Shown piece after piece: positions 23,101-50,300 of a stretch of DNA of 64,000 nucleotides. Below the pieces are notes generated by a model, which worked only from the letters and a program-made list of their open reading frames with translations, ran no database searches and was not told the origin of the DNA. Source of the stretch: Bugula neritina (taxonomy: Eukaryota > Bryozoa > Gymnolaemata > Cheilostomatida > Bugulidae); assembly GCA_964035545.1 (NCBI GenBank), contig OZ037769.1:3441001-3505000 (forward strand), given 5' to 3'. Both the position numbers and the translations under genes were made by a program. Within the stretch, counting starts at the first letter, position 1. Each line of letters starts with the position of its first letter.

Positions 23101-25637
23101 AAAAATACTTCACTAGTAAGTAAAAATATAATCCAACTATTGCTATCAGTGTTTTTGCTAAACACTTCAGATTACTATTCACAACTTCAAACAGAGTAAG
23201 ATGGTATATAAATATCTAGTAAAGCACAATTGTAAAAACGGGCAAGATTAGAGTAATTGAAATTTTTTTATAACTCTACTAAAATAAATTTGATCGATTA
23301 AAATGCAAATAACATAACCCAATGGTTTTATTGCCAAAGTTTTCGATGAGAATTGTCACTTTAAATGTACAGACCCAAACTTTCTACCACATGGTGCTTA
23401 CATAAAAAAATGCAATTGAAAATACTGAAGAAATGAAAAAATATTTAAAGTGAATTGACATCAATACATGGGAAACTGGTGTATAATATATAATTCTAAA
23501 CGCATATTGAAAATTAAACTCAAAAGTCTGGTACTACACCACTGCTAGAAGTGAAGTGAGATTTTATTATGTGGTTGAAAAATGAAATTTTATCCAATAG
23601 GAAGCAGTATTACAAATAAGAAATGTGATCACTATATAATTGGTTGGAGGTGCTAAACTCCTGGACTGGAAACAGATCTGTGATAGTGTGGTATATATCT
23701 AAAATACAAGAGAAACAACATGGCGTGAAGATGCTGTTACCAGCATATCAATATAGTGTTCAATCCATTCACTAAATTGGACTAATCACTGTGTATAATA
23801 CAAACTAGACTATATAAATTTGCAAGGCTTATACTTGCAACCTGAAAAATCAGTCAAATTTCAAATTTAAATACAGTCACAAGAAACCACCATTTTCAAG
23901 TACCTTGAAATGTTATTAAATTTATAATTACTAACTTTTCATGAACTAAATATAAGAGCTAATTTATATGCTTCTTAGCTGATCATTAAAAATGAATTTA
24001 AACTAAATCCACCAGTTTGTAGAATTTTTAAGCACATAAACTTTTGCTGTATAACTGTGCTAATATGTTGCTCAATTTTAGTAAAGAAAAATTTCAAACA
24101 AAAATTAAATCTCAAACAAAAAGTAATAATAACAAAATTTAATGGAAATACTACTGGAAACAAACCAATAAACGAGATATAGATGTGCAAGAGAATTCAG
24201 TAAAGCACTGTGCAATATCTTAGATGAAAAGGGCTGATAGCAATAACTGTGAGAAAAAGCAACAGCAGCAAAAAATAGTGGTGGAATACTGCAAATGAAA
24301 AAGGATTGAAAGTAGCAAAGGTATAAATAGTGAGGACACGCTCATTTTCATTCTAAAAAGTTAGCAACTTGAGACAACTAGAGTCTGAACCAGGATTTAA
24401 GTACCCCCAAGAAACACTAGAAATAATGGAAAATAATGGAATTGGTGAAGAAGTTTCTAAACCAGTTAATACCCATAACCAAGCCCAACTAAACTACGGC
24501 TATTTGATGAGAAACGCACGTGAGCTAACCCATGTACCATCAACATATTAGTAGACATGCCGGGCTATGTTAGGTATAGTATATTATATACCCTACCTGG
24601 AACAAGTCATAGAAAACCATCGCAAATAGATTTTATCCTCTTGGGTGACCAATAGGAGAAAAGTGGGGTCTTTTGATGTTATACCAGAAATTGACCATTC
24701 CATTTAAATGGTTAAAAACAGATAGTCATGCCCAAAGAACACGGAATGAGTGTAGAGAATAAAAACACATTTTTTGTTGAGTACAACCGTATTTGTAGTG
24801 ATCAAAGAAACCAGAGGAATGTGCAGCATTTTACTGTATAAAAAGCGGGAAACTATATTCCGAGACCAAAGAAGTTGTTTGTTCAATAAAGAATGAGAGA
24901 AAAGGTATTCCATGCAGAGTAACTCTTCAAAACTTTGATAACTATTAACAACAGATAACTATACTGAAATAACAACAAAGTGTGAACAATCTAACAAACG
25001 GTGATGAAAAATCAAACCGCTGGAAAATCAGCAGATATTGAACACCATGTACTTGCCTTCTCTTTTTAGTAAGAATATTGTTTTGACTATAATTAAGAAT
25101 TTTATTGAAAAATTAGTATTGAAATCAGAAAACTAAGCAAGCATGAGTTGGTTAGACTAGAGATGCAAAATTAAAGACCAACAACAGCCCATTTAATGTG
25201 AAACTAATTCTAATAGTTGTTCTGCTATAATAAGATGTTAAAAAATCTCTGTATATACAAGAAAAGAAAAATCCATATCTGAAAGTTATTTATGATAAGT
25301 ATAGAGAGAACCTATTTACCTAAAGTTAGAAATATTTCATCAGTAAACATAAGATAACAACTAACCAGAATATTCATCCCAATTTACAATAATATGATAC
25401 AAAATAGCAACGCCAGCATGCAATTCTAGCTTTGAAACCCACCTAAATAACAGACTGGCACGTAAAGCCAAAAACTTGAATCACATGCTACGTTTGCTTA
25501 TATAATTGACTAAATTAACTAGTTCTAAGGCTATAAACCTAGTTTTAAGGCTAAACAACAATTCAATATACTATTAACTAGTTTACTATACTATAAACCT
25601 GTATAGCTATAAGCCTAACTAGTAGCATACTATACAC
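20198..25637. other. Gene-poor interval between SLC15-like gene and SEH1
   Basis: About 5.4 kb without a recognised gene. It must hold the promoter of the SLC15-like gene at its left end and the 3' UTR of SEH1 at its right end. A GC-richer patch at about 21510-21740 (with gggccccttgg and a ctcggcttgact stretch) is unlike the surrounding AT-rich sequence and may be a transposon remnant; I could not assign it. The short open frames lack family resemblance. Confidence 0.5.
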
Positions 25638-28600
25638 CTAACTAGTAGCATACTTGCTAGCACTTGGTGCTGACAGTAGGCTGGCAGGCTCGCCAGACGT
25701 CTGTGACTTTATTAGAGACCCGTCTCCCTTCAGCACACCACAACAACTCCACGTACCCAGATAGTTAGCTGTAACATCACAGGAAGGTGAAGGCCAATAA
25801 TACTAAACTGAAGCATCAAACTACTTGTATAATACTTCCACTACTTTCTGAACATTTAACAGTTTGTGATAAGAGTAAGAACGATAAGAAGGTCATTAGG
25901 TGATGGCATATAATTGCTCTCTCTCATTCAGTCATTACTTCCAAACACTAGTAATTTTCTTATCGTACATTTAACATCCTATTTATTACATGGAAGTGAT
26001 TGTGATACTTAAAAACTAGTTACACTCAATACCTATGTATTTATTACACAATTTCCTAAAATGTTATAATATATATTATGATTAAATAAAGGTTTAAATA
26101 ACAGAGTCTATAAATATAAGGTGGAGGGGAAAGACTGAAATAATTCTCTAGCTGTTAGTGAAATATACATCACTTGACTAAAGTTTATATATTATATCCA
26201 TAAAACATTAACAGAACTAGAACCAAGTTAGCGATCGATATGTTTCAAATTTGACAAAACACAAAATTCTACAAATTAATAAAATGCTTTGTAGCAAGAA
26301 GTAAGCCTCGTGAAAAATACTAAAGTAAAGTAATTCATCAACAAAAGTAAGCTGGTGTACATACATTTCCATAGCCTCACGCACCCATCGTCACCAGTAG
26401 AGGCAAGGGTGGTACCAGTTATGTTCCAACACAACCTCCAAACAGTCTGTTTATGGTCTGTAAACTGACCGACTATTTTCTGGTCAAACCTAGTGGTAGA
26501 CTGGCTTTTGCTGGGAAGAATAAAATAACAATTAGACCAAAGATTATATATTATATTCTATAGTAACTTTGCTAATGAGAGTAAAGAGTATTTGCTACAT
26601 TCTATAGTAACTTTGATAATCAAAATAGTCTTTTCAAAAATCTTATCCCGCTTAGCTCTTTCATTGATATCTATATCATCTATTCAGCCTAAATCAGAAA
26701 ATGAACTGTACGCCACGGGAGAGCATATATGTTGTAGCGCAGAATAGTTATTAGTAACCAGTTATCTGCAGCGTTATAGAAGGCTTATACCAAGTTATTA
26801 GAAACTACAGGATGCTATGCTTAGTGAATGTTAGACCAACGCTTAGTCACCGCCATGCAAACACACCAAAGTTAGACCAAACCTTTTTAATATATTCAGA
26901 CTCTTTGCTTAGAGGCAAACATCAGTGTATTAATCAGGAACGAATATATGACAAAGCTGTTGATGGCAACACATCATGCAATATGTAAGATAGTTTAGAC
27001 TTACCCCTGACTTTTCAACTGCACTATGGCCACATCTTTAGTAGCTATTGCCAACAGGTTCACCGACCTTCCAATGTTAGGAGCAAAGCAAAGATCTTGC
27101 ACAGGCTCGGTGATGGAAGGGATGGAGTCTATTTTTGTACATTTTCTACGAGACAATGAGACAGGCTGAGATAACTCCAACAATTTCCAATAATATCTTT
27201 ACCTTTCCAGGCAGAAACGTTTAATATGCTTTCATAACTTAGAGAAACAGAAGCAGCATTTAAACCATTTTTAACAGGAAAGAGCTGAAACACACCTCAT
27301 TCCGTCGGAGAATTCGTATAGTATGACTTTGCCGGAGGGAGATGAGCTAGGGTCATCACAACCCACTGCTATGATTGGCTGAAGACGCCTAAGAAATAAA
27401 TCACACATTGATAATACAGTACTTACACTAAACATTCAATCATATATCCCTCACCTGCACTAAGAGTTGGGTATGAGAAAGGTTTGACAGTCTTTACCAA
27501 CTGTTAGATGTGATGAGATACTAAAGGTGAGTATTATGTGTTGAAATCAAATGATCCATGCTATGTCAAGATGGCTATTGAAATGGAGCTTTAGTGGTTA
27601 TACTCAATATGATAATGGTAAAAAGCATGAAAATTTCTTGGCAAAAATCAACTACAAAAATGATAGAAGTTAACATTTTCAACAAAGTAAGCATAAAACA
27701 TAGAAACAGGCACAGTATAGAATCAAAGGAGCTCAAAGATTAAATGATTCTACACCTAAACTGTAATCTAATAATGTCAGGCCACCAGTTACATAGTTAC
27801 TATTGAGTCATAAAATATTAATACCACATATGAGTAACTAAGCATACAGCTGCCTCAATTTTGCCATTTACAGTGACCTCTCCAAGTGAAATGCTATTGC
27901 TTACATAGCTGAACACCAGGATATGGAGCTGCAGCTCATTTTCACACCGATCTCTATAAGAATGTTCCACTGAGTGAGGTTCATAACGTCTGGCGCCTCG
28001 TAGATTCTCACTATACCATCGTTGGAGCAGGTGGCCTGCAAACACAAGGCTATGAATATATAACACATAAACAAGATTTCGCTATGCATAAAATGGAAAA
28101 CAATAATAGAATAATACAGAATAAAATGACAGCACGCAGAGCATTCAATCATGTGATAATACAAATAACATTAATAAAATATATAATTATATTAATATAG
28201 TATAAAATAATTATAATACAATATTTAATAATAAAAACAAAGTATTAATAAAATACGAATTATTAAACAATATGATATAATGATGAAATACATATTAATG
28301 TTACAGTATATAATGACACTATTACAATATATAATAATAATTGAATATATAAAACCATGCTGTCATCTCACCAGCAACATTCCCAGGTTTTTAGGAGCAA
28401 ACTTGACATCTGAGACGGATGTTCTGCTGTCTACGAAAGTGTGTTTAGAAACGAACTGGTTGTGGATTTCACCTGACGCTGACACACTTACTACAAACAT
28501 ACCAGATATATTCTATAACACATCACTATATATTACATCACTATACATTATATGTCTCTATACATTATATAACTATATATTATATGTCCCTATATATTAC

Positions 28601-30499
28601 ATAACTATATATTACATAACTATATATTATACATTATATCAATATAGATTATTATATTATATTACATCTCTATGTATTATTATATATTACATGACTATAT
28701 TGCCACATAACAACATTGTCAGATGTCACATCACCTAAGGCTAGGATATAGAGTGAATTAGTTAAGAAGCATTATGTAAATTTCACTCACTCATTTAAAC
28801 GGCATAATTTCAAACACCAATTTTTACTCCTGAAGATGTGAATAAATGAAGATGCGAATTATCTTTAAAATATCAATGAAGAAGCATTATAAACTAAGAA
28901 TTATAAAATACATTTCAATACAATTAACAACATAATTATTATAGCTATGTTATCATCTTCTGCAGTCAATTAGTATAATGAATAATAGAGAGTTAGGATT
29001 TACTAACCCAGTTCTTCCCACACTATAGCAGTTCTGTCGAACGAGCAAGTAGCCAACACATTGCCAAACTCTGGGTGAGCCCAAACTACTCGCCAAATCG
29101 AGGCTTGGTGTGCCTGAAAGAGATAAAATTGAACTGCAATAATCCTTGGTTTGGAATATATTAGGTAAAACACTTTACAACAGGGAGGCAAAATAATGAC
29201 AATTTAAATAAGCTTTAATGGCAAAGGCAGTTCAAATAAGAAATAGTGACTGGATTAAAATAAGCATATATGTAAAGTTTTAACATAAATTACAATTCAC
29301 TAACATAAATTGAGAAACAGCATTACCTTCCATGTATTCTTGCAAACCCAATCTTCATTGGAATCTTTTTCCCAAACCTAGTATAATAAATAACAGCATT
29401 AAACATTCTAAGGTTTACAAAACTATTTAACATAAACGTGATTTCTAAAGGAAGTATCTAGCCAGTATACAGGTAAAAGTAAAGAGTAAAAGTAGATCTA
29501 ATACAACGTGATACAAAATTATTATACAATATATCTAACCAAAATTTTTTAGCTCTAATTTAAATTATAAATTAAAAACAAAATTTTTCATAATTACATT
29601 TTGTAAAGATGTAAAATGAATAAAACCATCAACATAAATATCAGAACTACCAGGAGACCTAACTCTAAAATAATTGAATACAAAACTGATATCAAACCAA
29701 AAAGTTTTGGTTAGATATACAATATATCTAACCAAATTTTTTTAGCTCTAATTTAAATTATAAATTAAAAACAAAATTTTTCATAATTACATTTTATAAA
29801 GATTTAAAATGAATAAAATCATCAACATAAATATTAGAACTACCAGAAGACCTAACTCTAAAATAATTGAATACAAAACTGATATTCGATGGTCAGCAAG
29901 TTTAATCTAGAAGTTGATTGCATTGACATTCACATTGGCAAGCAAATTATTTTACTGAGTCATAATCACAACTCTGAACTCAGGGTAAATGAAACCATTA
30001 AATTTAATGTTTTAGTGCAAATATTTTAGATAAACTTGAAACTGTCAAGCTTTTAACTAAAGCCCTGAACATAGACCTTATAATAATAAAAATTATAATA
30101 ACACCAGCATGAGCATTCCCCTTCTAGGACGTAAATAAATATTATAATTATATTAATATTATAATTATTCCTCATGATTAATAGACAATATGAATATGAC
30201 TATCAATAATTATTCATGAGTCATGAGTCATGAGCCATGAGTCAGACTTTAAACATCACGACAGTCCTTAGGCTAAGGCTTAACATAATATTAATTGCAA
30301 ACAAGAAAGACAAAATTAATTTAAAGCAGACTCTTTTATAAATTATATTCTTATTTATAAATAAAAAAATTCAACTTGCTTTTACATGCTGATCACTGGA
30401 ACAAGTTGCTAGTCTATCGCCGTAGTAATTGTACGATACATCGTGAATCAAATCTTTGTGGTTTGTTAAAGTTCCTTTCACTGATGATGACAGGGCCAT
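25638..30499 (-). CDS. SEH1L: Nucleoporin SEH1 (WD40 protein of nuclear pore and GATOR2)
   Basis: Nine exons join in phase: 30499-30380, 29377-29327, 29113-29008, 28490-28372, 28035-27905, 27388-27296, 27145-27005, 26510-26365, 25768-25638 (1038 nt, 345 residues, close to other animal SEH1). SEH1 is a WD40 beta-propeller of the Nup107-160/Y complex and of GATOR2, which signals amino acids to TORC1. Recognisable blocks: [17 protein letters not shown] and [10 protein letters not shown] in exons 1-2, [18 protein letters not shown] in exon 3, [15 protein letters not shown] in exon 5, FAPNIGRS and LAIATKDVA in exon 7, and [15 protein letters not shown] in exon 8. The C-terminal Ser/Ala-rich tail is short. 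Intron 1 has a GC donor (AAAA|GCAAGT), required to keep the SSDQHVKVW reading. An out-of-frame ATG begins five bases upstream of the start codon in a weak context, giving an eight-codon uORF overlapping the start. It is transcribed divergently from glycerol kinase. Confidence 0.95.
28500..28700. repeat. AT-rich tandem repeat before SEH1 exon 4
   Basis: Degenerate units of tatatattacataactata type, starting about 15 bases beyond the exon 4 acceptor (28491) on the intron side. Confidence 0.7.
29526..29890. repeat. 193-bp tandem duplication with terminal inverted repeats
   Basis: Unit 1 (29526-29718) and unit 2 (29719-about 29890) are nearly identical. Unit 1 starts with atatctaaccaaaa and ends with ttttggttagatat, an inverted repeat, so it looks like a small TA-flanked element. 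Unit 2 lacks its right terminal repeat. It lies in intron 1 of SEH1. Confidence 0.75.
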
Positions 30500-31104
30500 A
30501 GCATTAACTGATTAGTATTTAAAGTGGATCCTAGCATGAAAAATGCACTGAAGGAAAGTGCAATCCTAGTCCGGAATTCTTATAATTGGTTAAAAGTAAT
30601 GGCTCTAAAATTATTGCTTGCCAATGATCTATCTTATACAGCTTAAGCAGTTGAATATTGAGGACCAATTAGGTTATTTGTTTTGTGGAAACGGCGAATT
30701 ATCTCTTAATAAAGTTTAAACGTAGAGGAAGAGATCAATGTTGGAGGTCGTTTGAAAGTGAATATTAACCAGTGTTCTAAAACATAAAACTAATGATAAA
30801 TAGAGCGAGTTCATATCCATTCTTACAAAAAAAATATAAATTAGGATTTCAGCTATAAGTAACGTAGGTCATTTTTCAAGAACACTCTCACTGTCTGCAA
30901 TCAATAGGATTTCAATAGCTAAGTTCTCCTGCAGCTGCAAAACGCACATATTGATATTTACACAGTATCATACGATTATACATATTATACCTGAGATTGC
31001 GATTACAGTAAGTGCAGTTATTGATTGTGACTATAGTACCATTACTCAAACCAAATATTAGATATGCTGATAGAAAACTGAAAAGACCCCACTCATTCAC
31101 CCAG

Positions 31105-31640
31105 TACGAGTATGAGTATGAGTATGACTATGACTATCACTATCACTATCACTATGACTATCATTTACTATGAGACTATCACTATGACAGAATGAGTATG
31201 GGTATCAGGATCACTTTTCAGTATGAGTATCAGTATCAGCAACTCTCAATATCAGTATTGAGTATGACGAATGGTTCTATAACTGTATAAGCAGCTTCGA
31301 GTTGGGGGTGACTGAGTGCAGGAGTTTGCGGTTCTTGAGTTTGGAGTTTGAGTTTATTGAAACAGTGACTGAGTCAGTGAGTGTCACTGTTAGCGTGAGT
31401 GTGACTGTATGAGTACGCGTGTTGCTCATTTACAAGTGCTGTGTATCAGTATGACCACTTCGCTCTGTATGAATATTACAGAATCACCATTACTGTTAGT
31501 ATGTTAATCATAATGATAGTGGTACTTTATGCCCTATGGCTATAGTTCATCACTCTATGAGCACGAGTGTCACTATCAGTATAACTATAAGTACGAGTAT
31601 CAGTATGAGCAGTATTCTGCTGCACTCAGTAGATGTGGTT
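31105..31640. repeat. Degenerate hexamer array
   Basis: Runs of gagtat, gactat and cactat hexamers at 31108-31180, with scattered gagtatcagtat runs to 31620. It sits in the shared upstream region of SEH1 and glycerol kinase. Confidence 0.65.
31294..31362. repeat. Family B repeat, single arm
   Basis: It matches the right arm of the foldback at 19673-19806 through cgagttg.gggtgact and gagtgcag, with a following ggagttt block also shared. No inverted partner is seen here. Confidence 0.45.
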
Positions 31641-32114
31641 GCATTGCCGTATGCTATGCTTACTCAATCCTAATCTTAAACTTATGATAATACTAATAAT
31701 AATGTATCTATTTTCCTTAGTATTTTAGTCTATTTTAAAGCACAATTATAGTACTAATAGTTCTAGGGCCGTTGCCTATCTATTTTGTATTGCTGTTTAC
31801 TTATTTGATAACATGTTTAGTTGCACTTGCTGGAAACAACAATTGCAAAACTTTGAAAAAATTGTTCTTATAGTATTTGTGCGGTTGCTGTATTCATGTT
31901 GAAATTTATAAATACTGGAAGAAATTGATTTTAGTAATTGAATTTGAGGTTCCTACTACTATTGTGATTTTACTTATATTGACCTTAAAGTATACTTTGC
32001 CCTCTGTTTGTACTTTTTAAATTATTTTTTTCAAGCTATAGTTGTTCTACAAACACATTACATTATTTATACTGATCATTACCTTATTCAGATTGACAGT
32101 CGCACTGATTGATA

Positions 32115-45567
<13,453 letters not shown>

Positions 45568-45589
45568 AACTCAACTCTTCATTTATTAG

Positions 45590-45595
45590 AATAAA
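45590..45595 (+). terminator. Polyadenylation signal AATAAA
   Basis: AATAAA occurs 22 bases after the glycerol kinase stop codon, the first such hexamer on the gene's strand. This would give a very short 3' UTR, so a later site may also be used. Confidence 0.5.
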
Positions 45596-46883
45596 TTACA
45601 GGAGATACTACAAGTAGCAGTGTACACCCAGTGGCCAGTAGACAATATCTTCTTGCATGGTGCTTTCTTACTATGAACTAATTTTCAATTTATATTATAT
45701 ACAAGATTTATACCTGCATAAATGATTTCTTAATTCTTTCAATTTATAATTGTGGGCATAATAGCTTTTCTACTAGTAAAAGCTCAGTATGGTAATTTAT
45801 ACTGGGGTAATTGACAAATTTACCTTTACTGCGTGTAGACACTCTGTTAAAGTATTGCTATTCCAATTTGTTGGTCCAAAACAATTATTTAATTTATAAC
45901 TTAGTTGTTTAAATGCAATGATTTTTGTGGTTCATTTTGAAATACAGATCAATTGCTAAAATTAATGTTAATTTTATTCACTCAAACCACAAAATATGTA
46001 ATATTCCACCTAACACTGACAGGCTAGCAAAAGGACATTGTATTACTGCCTACTTTACTAAAGCATTAATAAACATGAGTTCAACATAAATGAAAAACCA
46101 ATTAAGTTTCATTAGCCCCTTGGTGGGTAAATTATTATAGCTGATCAACTTATTTTATTTATGCAAATTATAACAGTCTGGGGTATTTTACTGCTTGTTC
46201 ACCGTTTTCTGAAAAGTAGTTTTCAACTTAATAATTATCTGGAAAAGTGCTTATTGGTCATTTAAATGTAGTTGGGGAAAAATATTAATAGCCTGAGCTC
46301 TTTAATTTTCCTAATATTATTTGTTTGGGACCCTTCTTGAAACGCTTGCAAAAACATAACTTCTTTTGCTGTTACTGCTCTTACATTATACATGATTGCC
46401 AATAACTACAATATGTTTTGAAGTTTTAGTAGAACTTTTGCAAGAGTTGGTATTACAAAAAGGTAGTTTTTAATCATAAATGAGCATTTAAACAACCAGT
46501 TTAAAATATCTCCAAATTGACACATCGGTATTCATACATTTGTATCTTTCAAGTGAGATATAAAATAGTCTGGGATGATAGGTTAAACTGTGCACACTAG
46601 TTTTGCCAGTAGTCAGTAAATTCTCCAAAAAAGTGAATTAATACAATATTTTATTTCAATTCACTCAGTCACTCCTTTCTACGGACAGTTTATGAGTAAA
46701 CATGGTGTTTATGATGCATCAATGAAAAGTTATTTGTGGTTTGTGCTCGAAATAATATTTTTATATCACAGTCTTTGGTACTGTTGGGAGATAATTTTAT
46801 TTTTGTGTTTAGTGAATAAAAGTGATTGTTTGTGCAAACTTATTGTTTTAACGTTTCTCACCCTATACGGGTCATTTTTCCTA

Positions 46884-47145
46884 ATTTAGTACACACTGGA
46901 AATCTCCAATTTTTAGCTATTTTTATAATTTAGCTGCTAATGAACATGGGATTTTGGCCAAAACTAGTAAAGTATCAATAAACACACCTAAATAATCAAG
47001 GTTCTTCTTAATTTTGCTTGATTTCTCTTGTTTTTTCCTATTTATTTAGCTGATACTTTACTAGTTTTGGCCAAAATCCCATGTTCATTAGCAGCTAAAT
47101 TGGGAAAAATAGCTAAAAACTGGGGATTTCCAATGTGTACTAAAT
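46884..47145. mobile_element. Foldback MITE with ~90-bp inverted arms
   Basis: Left arm 46884-46978 and right arm 47051-47145 are inverted copies with few mismatches (shared core gggattttggccaaaactag), separated by about 70 bp. The tips read atttagtacac / gtgtactaaat and are flanked by TA on both sides, consistent with Tc1/mariner-type insertion. No coding capacity. Confidence 0.85.
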
Positions 47146-47350
47146 TAAGTAAAATGATCTATCCTGCTGACTAAAAGTGTCTTATCCAATATATCCCTGT
47201 TATTTGCTTTGCTCTATTAGTTTGCATTATCACTACAATGAAGCAAAGACACAAATCTAATCAAAATTTAAAGTAGCGGACAATTTAAGTATTTATAAAA
47301 TAAAACTGTATTACAAAACATAAATGATTATACAAATTTTACAATTTGAA

Positions 47351-50300
47351 TCACCATTGAAACCATGGAGCTGTTTTCCGATAGAGTTCTTCGTAGTACC
47401 ACTCTGTAAAAAACTGTATACTAGGCACATGGTAGAATATCCTCTCATCATCTTCGGAGATCCAATATGGCTTCAAAATCTCCACTATCCCCTTATCATC
47501 CCCTGTAAAATATGACAGTTCAGTGTCTGGTATCAGGGCACCTTGCATGCTTGCCGTCCTGTTAACTAGAATTCCCATGTACACATCGTCTGTGTGCATG
47601 TACTTGGTACGCAGGGCTGTGCGAAACAAGTCTAATGCGTGTCGTGGTGACAGGAAGTAGACGAGTCCTTGAAACCATGTAGGATATTCTTTGTGAGGCC
47701 ACACATCCTTAGATACAAACCATTTGCTTTCAGGATTCCTATTAGGAGAACTGTCACTTAACGGTACTCCTGCAAATATATCAACACTTCGTAAAATGTA
47801 TCAGCATTTTGTAATATATATCAACACTCTATAGTATGTATCAACACTCTATAATATATATCAACACTCTATAATATATATCAACACTTTGTAATATATA
47901 TCAACACTCTATAATATGTATAAACACTTCGTAATATATATCAACACTCTATAAAATGTATCAACACTCTATAATATATATCAACACTTAGTAATATATA
48001 TCAACACTTAGTAATATGTATCAACACTTCGTAATATATATCAACACTCTATAATATATATATCAACACTTAGTAATATGTATCAACACTCTATGATATA
48101 TATCAACACTTGATTACTAACCTATATACAGTGAATTGTGATGAGATATCCATCTCTGTATTTTCTTGGCTAGACTTGACAGTTTCGAGTCTTTAGCTAA
48201 CACGTCGTCATCCAGTTTCATTAATAATGACGCATTAGAACAGAACTTTGAGGTCCAACTACAATTTAATACACACGTTGAAAATTTAATATCCAAATGT
48301 TCCTCAAATTGTTGGCAGTAACTTTGGCACACTCAATATACAAGAATATGAGAAAGGGTGTGTTGTTATCATATTTCAAACTGAACAGTTGGATATAATT
48401 TTTGAAGACAAAAGCAGATTGTGTTCTTTGCATTCATTCTGTTTGAACCTTTTAATCTAAAGAAACTCAGTAGCTTTGTTATTGCCACGCCACATAGTCT
48501 ACTTCAGGTCAAAACTGTCCTTCTGATTAGCATATTCAGAGAAATGACTTCTAAAGTCAGTAACATAGTCTAGTTGGTCAGTGGCCACATTAGCAGTCAT
48601 AAATCATATCCCTAGGCAATGATAAATGGAGTTGTGCTACACAAAATATTCCACTATAAAATGTATACATGTAAGGATGCATTATATGTGCTTTTTCGAC
48701 CTGCCATGTGGCTGGGACTTTATATTAATCTATGCTATTTAATCAGTTGCTATGAAAAAAGCTATGTTTGGTTAATTGCTTTAGTGTTTTTAGAAATAAT
48801 ACCCCTTCCCCTGCCTAGGGCTCTAGGCCCTAAGGTGTTACTGGTATGCATACACATTTGGTCAACTTTCTCTGCATAGGCTACAAGGCATGGTGGTAAT
48901 CAGGTTACAGGAATATAACTTATCCAATAGTAATACCAGCATAAAACACACTATAGGTAACCATCTATTTATTACATCAGCTGTGAAATGCCTACCTAGT
49001 TCAATAACCATGCTTTGCAGTAACACTATACATATGCACATATGCACCGCTAGTATATTTTACACATTCAGCCTTACATCAAGCTTGTTTTTATTGTTTA
49101 ATGCATCCCCATGTTATAAAAATAGAGAAATTAATCAAACACTCTCTTCAAAATTAAACTGACAATATGTCTACGATAATTGTCTACTTCATCCCTATTC
49201 TCTAAATCAAAAATAGTACAGGAGTTACCAAAACACTATTTCAACATTCAACCTATCATCAAACATGTCAGCAGCAATGCTGGGTATGCAGTAAACTTGT
49301 CATACTGTTTTATCCTCAAAATTTTAGAGAATAGTTAAAAACTAGGGATAACACAAACCTCTTAAACTGGGAGGGGAGTTATTTAATTCATCTCATGACC
49401 CAAGAATATAGTTTAATTATTCATACAAATCTGTTATTAAAAAGTGTAATTTCATAAACTATATAGACCCTTACTGCGTAGTCTACTGATGCTCTCCTTA
49501 AATTCAGATTAAATCACACTCAATCAAAAGATATGATTTATAAAGCTCGTTCTATGTTATAAATTGATGTATTTTATTAATATGCGGTTTCAGTGACTTC
49601 CTATATTGCGGTGTGTTATTCAGAAATAGACTATATATATAACTAACATATGGAAGATAGAGGATTATATGTAGGTTGAAGAGTAACAATGGTTTTGACA
49701 ACATGAAGACCTTTGCTAAAATATTATGTAATGAATGCTGTCTATATATTATATTATATAATGGTATGTTATATAATAATATATTACACTGCACTGATTA
49801 GCTTGCGTGAGAGATACAATCATATGGTAAACAATCAATATTAACACAACAATGATTGAGCCACTTTATGCTGTATATAATATCTTCTATCTAGAGAGGT
49901 TATTAAATCAACACCTTTGATTTCTAAATAAAATTGTCCTTAGTGACCTATTTTTATAAATGTTCTGTGGGTTATAAGTATAAGATGAGATTACATCATA
50001 TCTATTTATTTCGCATTAAAATTATGATGGTTGGTGAGACATGTTATGTGAGAACAATTAGAATATATATTTGTATGACCAGGGTGTGCTATAAGCACTA
50101 TAGATTAAATTCCATCTATTTGAATATCTTTTAATCTCTATGCCAATAACGAACCTTGCTAAAATACTTCTACCATAAACAGAAGCAAAAGAACTTTAAG
50201 CACTTCATCTGTATGCAAATCAGTTGGAATCGATTTAGTGTAAACGAGAAATTTGGCATTCTATTTTGCTACAAGCCACACACCACTATTCATTACATTT

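Larger units (their letters stand above)
30500..32114. promoter_or_regulatory. Divergent intergenic region SEH1 / glycerol kinase
   Basis: The start codons of SEH1 (minus) and glycerol kinase (plus) are 1.6 kb apart, head to head, so both promoters should lie here. The stretch 31105-31640 is a degenerate array of gagtat, gactat and cactat hexamers. A family B repeat arm (agcagcttcgagttgggggt) is at 31294. No core promoter can be fixed by eye. Confidence 0.45.
45568..47350. other. Convergent intergenic region
   Basis: The 3' ends of glycerol kinase (plus) and the GT31 gene (minus) face each other. Apart from the foldback element at 46884-47145 nothing is recognised. Confidence 0.5.
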
